From positions 1,612,001 to 1,676,000 of the forward strand of contig NZ_CP098514.1 of NCBI RefSeq assembly GCF_023703775.1: DNA of 64,000 bases. Direction: 5' to 3'. How positions within the stretch are numbered: the stretch's first letter is position 1; every line of letters starts with the position of its first letter. The translations under genes were made by a program, and so were the position numbers. Of the stretch, positions 41,896 through 49,476 are shown piece after piece. The stretch is from Haloplanus sp. GDY1. GTDB taxonomy: Archaea; Halobacteriota; Halobacteria; Halobacteriales; Haloferacaceae. The notes beneath the pieces were generated by a model. It was not told the origin of the DNA and did not search any database. It saw only the letters and a list, made by a program, of their open reading frames with translations.

Positions 41896-43061
41896 CAGTA
41901 CGACCTCGGGAACCCCATCTCGGTCGCGATGTGATTGTACGCCATCTGCTGGGTGACGGGCGCGAGGCGGGTGAGGTTGATCTCCCGCCACCACCGCTCG
42001 ACGTCGTACTCGACGGCGTACCCCCACCCGCCGAAGGCCTGCATGGCGTGGTAGACGGCGTCGATGCCCGCCTCCACCGCGGCGGCCTTCGCCACGTTCG
42101 TCTCGTAGCCACAGTCCTCCCCCCGGTCGAACAGCCACGCCGCCTTCCGGCGCATCAGCCGCGCCGTCTCGACGTTCGTGTAGGCCTGCGTGATGGGGAA
42201 GGAGACGGCCTGGTGGGTGCCGATGGGGGCGTCGAACACCTCGCGGTCGTTGGCGTAGTCGACGGCCTTCGACACGGCGAGTTCGGCGATGCCCGTCGCG
42301 GCCGCGGCGAACCCGACACGCTCGGGGTTGAGCGTCTCCACCAGGTGCCACCAGCCCTCCCCCTCCTCGCCCAGGAGCGCCGTCTCCGGGACGCGGACGT
42401 CCTCGACGAACACCTCACACGACTTCGAGTAGTTGATGGCGTGTTTCCGGATGGGCGACACCTCGATGCCCGGGTCGTCCATGTCGACGACGAAGAGGCT
42501 GAGCCCCTGCGTCGGCTTGTCAACCTCGTCGCGGGGCGTCGTCCGCGTGACCAGGATCATGTTATCGGCGCGGTCCGCGAAGGTGATCCACGCCTTCTTG
42601 CCGTTCAGGACGTACCCGTCGCCGTCGCGTTCGGCCCGGGTGCCGACGTTCAGCGTGTTCGTCCCCGCCTCGGGCTCCGTGATGGCGAAGGAGAAGATCC
42701 GGTCGCCGGTCGCGACGTCGGTCAGATACGTCTCCTTTTGGGACTCGGTGCCCGACTCCCGGAGGGCGATGGCGGCCATGCCGGCGGTGACGACGAGATA
42801 CCAGGTGCCGGCCATGCCACAGCCCTCGGCACACAGCGTCTCCATCGCCAGCCCCATCTCCTGGAGCCCCATGCCGGCGCCGCCGTACTCCTCGGGGATC
42901 AACAGGCCGTGAAAGCCCGCCTCCCCGAGTTCGTCCCAGAAGTCGGCGGCGAACTCGCCCTCCGCCTCGCGTTCGCGCCAGTACTCGGGGTCGTACTCGG
43001 ACGCGATGTCGCTGGCGGTCGACCGGATCAGCGCGTGTTCGGGTGGCGCTTCGAAGTCCAT
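41895..43061 (-). CDS. Acyl-CoA dehydrogenase
   Basis: 388 residues, standard length. Signatures are GFHGLLIPEEYGGAGMG, FAITEPEAGTN (FAD-binding), LNGKKAWITFADRA, the middle domain with RKHAINYSKS, and the C-terminal QAFGGWGYAVEYDVERWWRE in parts. The C-terminal catalytic-base position corresponds to the EYDVERWWR region. It introduces a double bond into an acyl-CoA with FAD. It is the first gene of the operon acyl-CoA dehydrogenase, carboxyltransferase, MaoC hydratase, which reads like branched-chain or dicarboxylic acyl-CoA degradation. Confidence 0.92.
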   Translation of the reverse strand: MDFEAPPEHALIRSTASDIASEYDPEYWREREAEGEFAADFWDELGEAGFHGLLIPEEYGGAGMGLQEMGLAMETLCAEGCGMAGTWYLVVTAGMAAIALRESGTESQKETYLTDVATGDRIFSFAITEPEAGTNTLNVGTRAERDGDGYVLNGKKAWITFADRADNMILVTRTTPRDEVDKPTQGLSLFVVDMDDPGIEVSPIRKHAINYSKSCEVFVEDVRVPETALLGEEGEGWWHLVETLNPERVGFAAAATGIAELAVSKAVDYANDREVFDAPIGTHQAVSFPITQAYTNVETARLMRRKAAWLFDRGEDCGYETNVAKAAAVEAGIDAVYHAMQAFGGWGYAVEYDVERWWREINLTRLAPVTQQMAYNHIATEMGFPRSY

Positions 43062-43146
43062 GGCCCTACTCCGTGGCCCGGGAACGTATAGTTGCGGCCG
43101 TCGGATCCCCGAGGGGTTTTTTGCGTCGCGGCGTTCCAGACGGCAC

Positions 43147-44193
43147 ATGACCGACGCCGACGGGGGCGACGACCGACCGAGCGACCGGTTGCGCGCTCGG
43201 GCCGCCGAGAGCCGGACCAAGCTCTGGCTCCTGCTGGAGGCCGACCGCCGACTCGTCGTCGCCGGACTGTTCGTCGGGGTGTTCGTGGTGTTGCTCGTGG
43301 TGGGGATGGCCCTCCCGACCGCCGCGGACAAACTCCGCGCCGGCGACTCGGTCGGCACCCTCTTTCAGGGCTTTCTCACCGCCACCATCACCGGCGTCAC
43401 GCTGGTGTTGACGCTCAACCAGCTCGTGCTCTCCCAGGAACTCGGCGCGGTCGGCGACCAGCGCGAGCGGATGGCCGGCGCCCTCGAATTTCGCGAGGAC
43501 GCCGCCGAACTCATCGAGGCGCCGGTCAGCCCCGCCAGACCCTCGCAGTTCCTGCGGGCGCTCGTACAGATGGCCGGCCGGCGTGCCCGCAACCTCCAGA
43601 GCGCCGTGGACGAGGAACACCCCGCTCACGCGGCGGTGGTCGACCTCACCGAGAGCCTGATCGGCAACGCCGAGAGCGTCACCGACGACCTCGACGGCGC
43701 GCAGTTCGGCGAGTTCGACGTGCTCTCTGCGGCGCTGAACTTCAACTACTCGTGGAAGATATTCACCGCCCAGCGCATCCGCGCGGATCACGACTCCCTC
43801 GACGACGAGGCGGCGGCCGCGCTCGACTCGCTCGTCGACACGCTCGAACTGTTCGGGCCCGCCCGCGAACATTTCAAGACGCTGTACTTCCAGTGGGAAC
43901 TCATCAACCTCTCGCGGGGGATCCTCGCGGCCGCGCTCCCCGCGCTCTTCGTGGCGGTCTGTATGATCGCCTTCTTCGACCCCGCGGGCGTCACGGCCCG
44001 GTCGCTGGGCGTCGTCCCCGTGGTCGCGCTCGCGTCGACGGTGGCGGTCCTGCCCTTCCTCGTCCTGTTGGCCTACGTCCTCCGGATCGCCACGGTGACG
44101 AAACACACCCTCTCCATCGGCCCGTTCATCCTCCGCGAGACGGACCAGGTCGAGGAGGTCGAGTGGAACGAGGACGACATCGAGTCCCGTTAG
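43147..44193 (+). CDS. Integral membrane protein, unknown function
   Basis: 348 residues. There are four predicted membrane segments (about 36-58, 72-95, 262-283 and 292-318). A soluble middle part of some 160 residues is rich in acidic helices (ERMAGALEFREDAAELIEA). The C-terminus is acidic. ATG 43147 is preferred to an upstream frame. A T-rich stretch (GGTTTTTTGC, 43119-43128) lies about 24 bases before it. It is the type of haloarchaeal conserved membrane protein with no assigned function; a channel or sensor is possible. Confidence 0.72.
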   Translation: MTDADGGDDRPSDRLRARAAESRTKLWLLLEADRRLVVAGLFVGVFVVLLVVGMALPTAADKLRAGDSVGTLFQGFLTATITGVTLVLTLNQLVLSQELGAVGDQRERMAGALEFREDAAELIEAPVSPARPSQFLRALVQMAGRRARNLQSAVDEEHPAHAAVVDLTESLIGNAESVTDDLDGAQFGEFDVLSAALNFNYSWKIFTAQRIRADHDSLDDEAAAALDSLVDTLELFGPAREHFKTLYFQWELINLSRGILAAALPALFVAVCMIAFFDPAGVTARSLGVVPVVALASTVAVLPFLVLLAYVLRIATVTKHTLSIGPFILRETDQVEEVEWNEDDIESR

Positions 44194-44224
44194 CCTTTAG
44201 CCACCGGCCGTGTAAGCCCGCGCA

Positions 44225-45715
44225 ATGACTGCGCAGGCGCTCCAGCAACGTGATCTCGCGGTCGTCATCGGGCTGGAGGTTCACGTCCAGCTCGAAACCG
44301 ACACGAAGATCTTCTGTGGCTGTTCGACCGAGGCGGCGGACGACGAGGCCCCGAACACGCGGACCTGTCCGGTCTGTCTGGGGCTCCCCGGCTCCCTGCC
44401 CGTCCTGAACGAGGCGGCCGTCGAGGCCGCGGTGAAGGTGGGCAAGGCGCTCGACGCCGACGTCGCCGAGGAGACGCGGTTCCACCGGAAGAACTACTAC
44501 TACCCCGACCTCCCCAAGAACTTCCAGATCACGCAGTACGACGCGCCGATCTGTGCCGACGGGACGCTCTCCGTGAGCGTCGAGGGCGACCGCCGGGAGA
44601 TCGGTATCGGCCGCGCCCACCTCGAGGAGGACCCCGGGAGCCTCCAGCACGAGGGCGGCAGCATCGAGACGGCCGACTACACGCTGGTCGACTACAACCG
44701 CGCGGGCACGCCGCTCATGGAGATCGTCACCGAACCCGACTTCCGCGGCCCGGGCGAGGTGCGTGCCTTCCTCGCGAAACTCGAGGAGGTGCTGGAGTAC
44801 CTCGGCGTGTTCGACGCCTCCCGGGACGGCAGCCTCCGGATCGACGCCAACATCTCCCTGGTCCCCGCCGACGAGATGGACGCGGACGGCGGGATCGACG
44901 AGTCGACCCTCGCGGCGGCCAACCGCACCGAGGTGAAGAACATCTCCAGCCACAAGGGCGCGGAGAAGGCCCTGGCCTACGAGGTGACCCGACAGAAGAA
45001 CGCGGTCGAGCGCGGCCGCGAGGTCGAACAGGAGACGCGCCACTGGGACGAATCGCGGGGCATCACCGTCTCCATGCGCTCGAAGGAGGAGGAGAAGGAC
45101 TACCGCTACTTCCGCGAGGCGGACCTCCCGCCCCTGCAGGTCGCGGACTGGAAGGAGCGGGTTCCGATCCCGGAACTCCCGGACGCCCGCCGGGAACGCT
45201 TCCGCGAGGAGTACGGCCTCGACGCCGAGGCGGCGTCGAAGCTCACCTCGACGAAGGAGGTGGCGGACTTCTTCGAGGACGTCGCCGACCGGTTCGATCC
45301 GGACCTCGCGGCGACGTGGGTGGCCGACGACCTGCTGGGCGAACTCAACTACCGCGACATGCGTATCACGGACGTCGAGGGGCGTCTCGACGAGTTCGCC
45401 CGCCTGATCGAACTCGTCGACGCCGACGAGATAACCGAGAAGAACGCCCGCGAGGTGGTCCTCCGGACGATGCTCGACGAGGGGCTGACCCCCGACGAGG
45501 TGGTCGAACGGGAGGGGCTGGGCAAGGCGGGCGACGACGCCGTCGCCGCCGCCGTCGAGGCGGCAATCGAGGAGAACCCCGAGGCCGTCGAGGACTACCA
45601 CGCCGGCGAGGGCGGCGCCCTCAACTTCCTCGTCGGGCAGGTGATGAGCAAGACGGGCGGGAGCGCCGACCCCGGCACCGTCAACGGGTTGCTTCGCGAA
45701 CGGCTCGAGGAGTGA
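44225..45715 (+). CDS. gatB: Asp-tRNA(Asn)/Glu-tRNA(Gln) amidotransferase subunit GatB
   Basis: 496 residues. GatB signatures: IGLEVHVQLETDTKIFCGC and TRTCPVCLGLPGSLP (zinc cysteines), GRAHLEEDPG, YNRAGTPLMEIVTEPD, and a C-terminal YqeY-like tail domain ending NFLVGQVMSKTGGSADPG. GatCAB amidates Asp-tRNA(Asn) to Asn-tRNA(Asn) (or Glu-tRNA(Gln)); gatA and gatC are not in the window. The non-discriminating AspRS signature at 54900-56201 fits the Asp route. Confidence 0.95.
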   Translation: MTAQALQQRDLAVVIGLEVHVQLETDTKIFCGCSTEAADDEAPNTRTCPVCLGLPGSLPVLNEAAVEAAVKVGKALDADVAEETRFHRKNYYYPDLPKNFQITQYDAPICADGTLSVSVEGDRREIGIGRAHLEEDPGSLQHEGGSIETADYTLVDYNRAGTPLMEIVTEPDFRGPGEVRAFLAKLEEVLEYLGVFDASRDGSLRIDANISLVPADEMDADGGIDESTLAAANRTEVKNISSHKGAEKALAYEVTRQKNAVERGREVEQETRHWDESRGITVSMRSKEEEKDYRYFREADLPPLQVADWKERVPIPELPDARRERFREEYGLDAEAASKLTSTKEVADFFEDVADRFDPDLAATWVADDLLGELNYRDMRITDVEGRLDEFARLIELVDADEITEKNAREVVLRTMLDEGLTPDEVVEREGLGKAGDDAVAAAVEAAIEENPEAVEDYHAGEGGALNFLVGQVMSKTGGSADPGTVNGLLRERLEE

Positions 45716-45730
45716 CGTCGCCGACGGCCG

Positions 45731-46090
45731 TCAGCGACCCAGCACCGGCGCCTTGAGCGCGGCCACCTCGGCCATGATCGTCTCCACGTGCTCCTCCGGC
45801 ACGCCGTTGTCCTCCAGGGCCGCCTGCAGGTAGCGCCCGACGAGGTCGAAATCCGCCTCCTCGATGCCGAGGTGTTCGTGTGCCTCGCGCATGTCGTCGC
45901 CGCTGTACTCCACGGGTCCGCCGGCGACGGCGCTGATGAACTGCACCTGGTGGGATCGGAGGTCCCCCATATCCGCATCCTCGAAGTAGGGCGTCAGTTG
46001 GTCGTCGTCGAGCACGCGCTCGTAGAAGTCGTCGACGACTGCTTCGACTGCGTCTCGTCCGCCGATAGCCTGATAGATCGTCTGCGACAT
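45731..46090 (-). CDS. Group I truncated hemoglobin
   Basis: 119 residues, typical trHbN length. IYQAIGGRDAVEAVVDDFYERVL contains the conserved helix A/B start with Tyr B10 in FYERV. The proximal histidine lies in EAHEHLGI. Gly motifs of the short helices are present. Such globins bind O2/NO and are linked to nitric-oxide or oxygen handling. It converges on gatB, 15 bases away. Confidence 0.92.
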   Translation of the reverse strand: MSQTIYQAIGGRDAVEAVVDDFYERVLDDDQLTPYFEDADMGDLRSHQVQFISAVAGGPVEYSGDDMREAHEHLGIEEADFDLVGRYLQAALEDNGVPEEHVETIMAEVAALKAPVLGR

Positions 46091-46193
46091 TGCGACACGG
46101 GTGGGTCGGGGCGCCGGTCGGATACACCGACCGACTAGGATGCTCGGGCTTTTTTAACGGGACGCCGCCAGTCGGTTGGTCCCGTGACTCCCG

Positions 46194-46829
46194 TCAGTTC
46201 GACATGATCTGGTCGAGCAGTTTCGTCTGGGCCACCGAGAGGTGTTCGACGAACGTGGAGACGGAGACGCCGAGTTCGTCGGCCACCACGTCCGATTTCG
46301 CGCTCTTCGGCGAGTCGAAGTAGCCCATCTCGTGGGCCGTCTTGAGCACCTCGTACTGGCGGTCGGTGAACGCGTTCCGGTCGGCGACGAGCAAGGCAGG
46401 GTCCTCCTCGGTGGCGCCGCCGCGGACGAGTCGCCGGATCGCAACGTCGTCACAGCAGGATTCGAGGTCGGACGCGACGGCGCGCAGGGTGTCGAGATCG
46501 GGCGCGATGAACGCGAGTCGGAGGCGGCCGTCGTCCGCCTGGAGCCCCCGGACCGGGCAGCCGTGAGTCGGCACGCGCGAACACGGGCACTCCTCGTCGT
46601 GGGTGTATCGGTACACCGACTTCGAGCCGTCCTCGAACACCGCCTCCGCGGCGTCGTCGTTCACGGCCTCCCCGTCGTGCGCTACGGTCATCTCGCCGAC
46701 GACGGTCGATTCCGCCGTGTCCCCCTGACCGACGGTCACCGACTCGACGGTCACCGCCTCGCTCAGCGACGACGCGGGACAGCCAGTCACGCCGCGGAGT
46801 TCGAGTTGGACGTGGATTCCGGACGCCAT
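46194..46829 (-). CDS. Bat-type helix-turn-helix transcriptional regulator (HTH_10)
   Basis: 211 residues. The C-terminal HTH_10 domain (about 155-211) shows LTDRQYEVL-like FTDRQYEVLKTAHEMGYF, DVVADELGVSVSTFVEHLSVAQTKLL in parts. The N-terminal 140 residues are a sensor-like region with a cysteine cluster (EECPCSRVPTHGCP and later SCCDD), which may bind metal or sense redox. It is divergent from the four-gene operon at 46947-49369, with a 117-base spacer carrying an inverted repeat, so it is the obvious candidate regulator of that operon. Confidence 0.88.
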   Translation of the reverse strand: MASGIHVQLELRGVTGCPASSLSEAVTVESVTVGQGDTAESTVVGEMTVAHDGEAVNDDAAEAVFEDGSKSVYRYTHDEECPCSRVPTHGCPVRGLQADDGRLRLAFIAPDLDTLRAVASDLESCCDDVAIRRLVRGGATEEDPALLVADRNAFTDRQYEVLKTAHEMGYFDSPKSAKSDVVADELGVSVSTFVEHLSVAQTKLLDQIMSN

Positions 46830-46893
46830 ATCTGCGGTGATCACGGGCGGGACATAAGCGGCGTCGTTCCCGCCGGTCGTGCAGAGAATTGTT

Positions 46894-46914
46894 GTCTTAC
46901 TAAACAGTTAAGAC
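46894..46914. promoter_or_regulatory. Inverted repeat GTCTTA-N9-TAAGAC between regulator and operon
   Basis: Perfect 6-bp arms in the divergent spacer. The right arm overlaps AGTTAAG, the only AT-rich promoter-like element upstream of the ATG at 46947. It is a candidate operator for the HTH_10 protein. Confidence 0.45.
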
Positions 46915-46946
46915 GGCAGCCCGCGTCCCGGACTGCGGAGATTCTC

Positions 46947-47603
46947 ATGGCAGATCCCGTCAACAACATCGTCAAGGAGATCCCGTTCGCCGAACTCGTC
47001 CGCAAAGCCGCCCTGGCGGTGGCGGACGGACAGACGGCGCTCGACCTCAACTCCGTCCAGACGGCACAGACGCTCGCGGACATGGAACTCGACGCCGGCG
47101 CGGTCATCCTCGGCATCGTCGAGGAGACGGACGCCGACGGCAACGTCACGAACGTCTCGACGCTGACGAACGACCAGCCGCTCTCCCTGCTGGCCTACGG
47201 CGTCACGCCCACGTTCTACGAGTTCAGCGAGACGGAGATCGATCTCAGGTTCTGGGTGCGGTGGCACACCCGAAGCACGCACGTCGAGAGCGATTCGACG
47301 TTCTCGCGGGACATGCGCACCTCCTACGAGCAGTCGCGCAAGAAGTACGGCGGCGGCGGCGGCGTCGGCCTCAACCTCGGCTTCTTCTCCATCGGGGGGA
47401 GGGGCGGCTACCAGAAACAGGAGGTGAAGGGCGAACGCGAGGTGGAACTCGACGTGCGGTCACACAGCGAGTACGACAGCAAGGTGTACGGGCTGGACGC
47501 GAGCGCGGCCTGCCGGCTGAAGACGACGCTGGTGCCAAAGCCCGCGCCGGACCGTTCGGTGCCCGAAGTCATCACGCGCCCGGCCGAGGGTGGATCGTCG
47601 TGA
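46947..47603 (+). CDS. Uncharacterised protein with repeated-operon domain (DUF2589-like), first gene
   Basis: 218 residues, not firmly recognised. Residues 12-40 (IPFAELVRKAALAVADGQTALD) are matched in the next gene. The central YEFSETEIDL followed by VRW and the end ASAACRLKTTLVPKP recur as a domain pattern in the next two genes. A glycine-rich loop (KKYGGGGGVGLNLGFFSIGGRGGY, in parts) separates a charged stretch from a beta-rich tail. It resembles DUF2589-type proteins by layout; this is a judgement without a search. No signal or membrane segment is visible. Its stop overlaps the next start (GTGA). Confidence 0.78.
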   Translation: MADPVNNIVKEIPFAELVRKAALAVADGQTALDLNSVQTAQTLADMELDAGAVILGIVEETDADGNVTNVSTLTNDQPLSLLAYGVTPTFYEFSETEIDLRFWVRWHTRSTHVESDSTFSRDMRTSYEQSRKKYGGGGGVGLNLGFFSIGGRGGYQKQEVKGEREVELDVRSHSEYDSKVYGLDASAACRLKTTLVPKPAPDRSVPEVITRPAEGGSS

Positions 47604-47986
47604 GCCGGGCCGCCGAGCCCTGGGTCGCCCGACCGCTGGGCGAACTCGTCACCGGCGTCGCCCGTGCGGTGGCGGAGGGGCAGACCGAACTCGACCGCGC
47701 GTCGCTCTCGACCCGGCGGGACATCAGGCGTGCGGTGGAGACCGGCGACCTGGAGACGCCAATCGAGACGCCGTGGTTTCGCTTCGCGGGCGTCGAGGCG
47801 GACCTGAACGTGTCGCTGTCGATGCGCGGCCGGCCGGAACGCGACGCCGACGGCCGGGTTCGGGCGTATCGGCCGACGCTCGTCGCCGCGCCGACCGACG
47901 CCGAGTTCACGACGCGGACCGGCTACGACGTGGCGGCGTCGAGTCGCGTCCGTCTCGACATCGTCCCCGTCCCCGGGACCGAGTGA
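47600..47986 (+). CDS. Uncharacterised protein, second gene of the operon (same domain, shorter)
   Basis: 128 residues, GTG start overlapping the upstream stop. It begins RPLGELVTGVARAVAEGQTELDRASLSTRRD, which aligns with FAELVRKAALAVADGQTALDLNSVQTAQT of the first gene (shown in short as GELV, AVAEGQTELD). WFRFAGVEADLNVSLS aligns with FYEFSETEIDLRFWVR, and SSRVRLDIVPVP with the first gene's C-terminal strand. It looks like the domain without the glycine-rich insertion. Function is unknown. Confidence 0.78.
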   Translation: MSRAAEPWVARPLGELVTGVARAVAEGQTELDRASLSTRRDIRRAVETGDLETPIETPWFRFAGVEADLNVSLSMRGRPERDADGRVRAYRPTLVAAPTDAEFTTRTGYDVAASSRVRLDIVPVPGTE

Positions 47987-47987
47987 G

Positions 47988-49118
47988 ATGCCGGGCGACG
48001 ACTTCCGGTTCACGACGGAACTCACCGCCCTCGACACCTCGAAACTCGACCGGACCGAGAAGCGAGCGGTCGAGGGGCTCTACCGGACCAAGGAGTATCT
48101 CGACACCGAGTTGCGCGAGCGCCTGCTCGAGGTGGAGAGCGAGCGCGACCTGTTTCGGACGAGGGTCGACCGTCTGCAGGCGGAGCGCGACGCGCTCCGT
48201 GACCGGCTGGACGGCCTCGAAGCCGAGCGCGGCACCGTCGCTCCCGACCGACTCGTCGCGTCGCTGGGCGACGCCTTCACGAGTGCCCGCGACGACCTCT
48301 CGGAGGCCGACTACGCCATCGGACGGATCGAAGTCGACCTGAAGGCGAACGTCGTGGGCGGGGGGGACGGCCCGCAGTTCCAGCTTCCGGACCTCGCCGA
48401 GTCGGTGGATCGGGAGACGCTGAGCACGCTCCGGTTCGACCTCCGCCCGACCACACGGGACGACGCGGCCACCTACGATCCGATCCCGGACGTGCGCGAC
48501 CGGTCGCTCGACGAGGCACGGGAAGCCGTCCGGCGCGCGGGCTTCACCGTCGGCGAGGTGACGACCGAACCCGGCGACGCCGACGACGTGGTGATCGACC
48601 AGTTCCCCTCGCCCCGATCCGTCGCGGAACCGGGTACGGCGGTCGACCTCACCGTCTCCGAGCGTCGCGAAATCGACGTGCCGGCGGTGATCGGGAACGA
48701 CCTGGACGACGCGGTGGCGGCGCTCTCGGCGGCCGGCCTCTCGGTCGGGGAAGTCGACGCCGAGACGCGCGACGAGCCGGCGGACGCCGTGGTCGGACAG
48801 ACGCCGGCGGCGGGCGAGTCGGTCCCCGCCGGGACGGCGGTCGATCTGACCGTCTCGGTCGGTCCGGCGTCGGACTCGGACACGGACGCCGGATCGGCGG
48901 ACGGACGCGACGAGGAAGGGGGCGGGGCCGGGCCGGACCTGCAGGCCGTCGACGGCATCGGCCCGACCTACGCCGACCGCCTCCGCGCGGCGGGCGTCAC
49001 GGACCTGCCGACGCTCCTCGACCGCGACCCCGACGAGGTGGCCGAGATCACCCGTGCCTCGACGAATCGCGTCGAGACCTGGTTCGACCACGCGAAGCGG
49101 CTGCTGGAGGGCGAGTGA
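47988..49118 (+). CDS. Coiled-coil protein with shared operon domain, two PASTA domains and a helix-hairpin-helix end
   Basis: 376 residues. Residues 40-82 are heptad-rich coiled coil. Residues 88-155 carry the shared operon domain (YAIGRIEVDLKANV and TLRFDLRPT). PASTA repeats lie at about 163-225 and 229-292 (PDVRDRSLDEAREAVRRAGF and PAVIGNDLDDAVAALSAAGL in parts). An acidic linker (about 294-315) leads to a C-terminal HhH domain (318-376, VDGIGPTYADRLRAAG). PASTA normally binds cell-wall glycans in bacteria and is rare in an organism without peptidoglycan. No membrane segment is present, so it is probably cytosolic and used for protein or nucleic-acid contacts. Confidence 0.82.
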   Translation: MPGDDFRFTTELTALDTSKLDRTEKRAVEGLYRTKEYLDTELRERLLEVESERDLFRTRVDRLQAERDALRDRLDGLEAERGTVAPDRLVASLGDAFTSARDDLSEADYAIGRIEVDLKANVVGGGDGPQFQLPDLAESVDRETLSTLRFDLRPTTRDDAATYDPIPDVRDRSLDEAREAVRRAGFTVGEVTTEPGDADDVVIDQFPSPRSVAEPGTAVDLTVSERREIDVPAVIGNDLDDAVAALSAAGLSVGEVDAETRDEPADAVVGQTPAAGESVPAGTAVDLTVSVGPASDSDTDAGSADGRDEEGGGAGPDLQAVDGIGPTYADRLRAAGVTDLPTLLDRDPDEVAEITRASTNRVETWFDHAKRLLEGE

Positions 49119-49369
49119 CCGACACGCACCTGATCGCCTTCGCCCCGTCGAGCGACGAGACGGCGATCCAGCGGGTGCTCGGTCGCGTCGTCGGCGCCGG
49201 CGGCGAACTGGTCGTCGTCGCCGGCGGCGGGGTGATCGTCCGCGCGCCCGAGGCCGTCGCGGCGGCCGTCGACGACGACCCGGCGGTGCGTCACGTCGGC
49301 GGCGTGACGCTCCCGGACCGGGCGCCGGTGCGGATCCGCCGTCCGGCCGCGGACCCGCCCGCAGAGTGA
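49115..49369 (+). CDS. Small uncharacterised protein, fourth gene of the operon
   Basis: 84 residues, GTG start overlapping the preceding stop (GTGA). Predicted alternate strands and helices (THLIAFAPSS, RVLGRVVGAGGELVVVAGG, VIVRAPEAVAAAV) suggest a small ferredoxin-like fold, similar in layout to inhibitor-I9 or ACT modules. No catalytic motif is apparent. Translational coupling ties it to the PASTA/HhH protein. Confidence 0.72.
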   Translation: MTDTHLIAFAPSSDETAIQRVLGRVVGAGGELVVVAGGGVIVRAPEAVAAAVDDDPAVRHVGGVTLPDRAPVRIRRPAADPPAE

Positions 49370-49441
49370 CCGGTCACGCCGCCGCCGGGCGACGTGTGGT
49401 CCCCGTTCACACCCGTCACGTCGGTCGATTTCGCCCCGCGA

Positions 49442-49450
49442 AAGTTTTAG
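49442..49450 (+). promoter_or_regulatory. TATA-like element of topA
   Basis: AAGTTTTAG lies about 31 bases before the ATG at 49477. Confidence 0.4.
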
Positions 49451-49476
49451 GCGGGTGCTCGGCGTACGAATCGGCG

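Noticed and set aside
38107-41934. Very long plus-strand open frame (over 1,200 codons) opposite several acyl-CoA genes
   Set aside because: It is antisense to thioesterase, MaoC and carboxyltransferase genes with clear motifs. Its translation is arginine/valine/leucine-rich without motifs, as expected for shadows in GC-rich codons.
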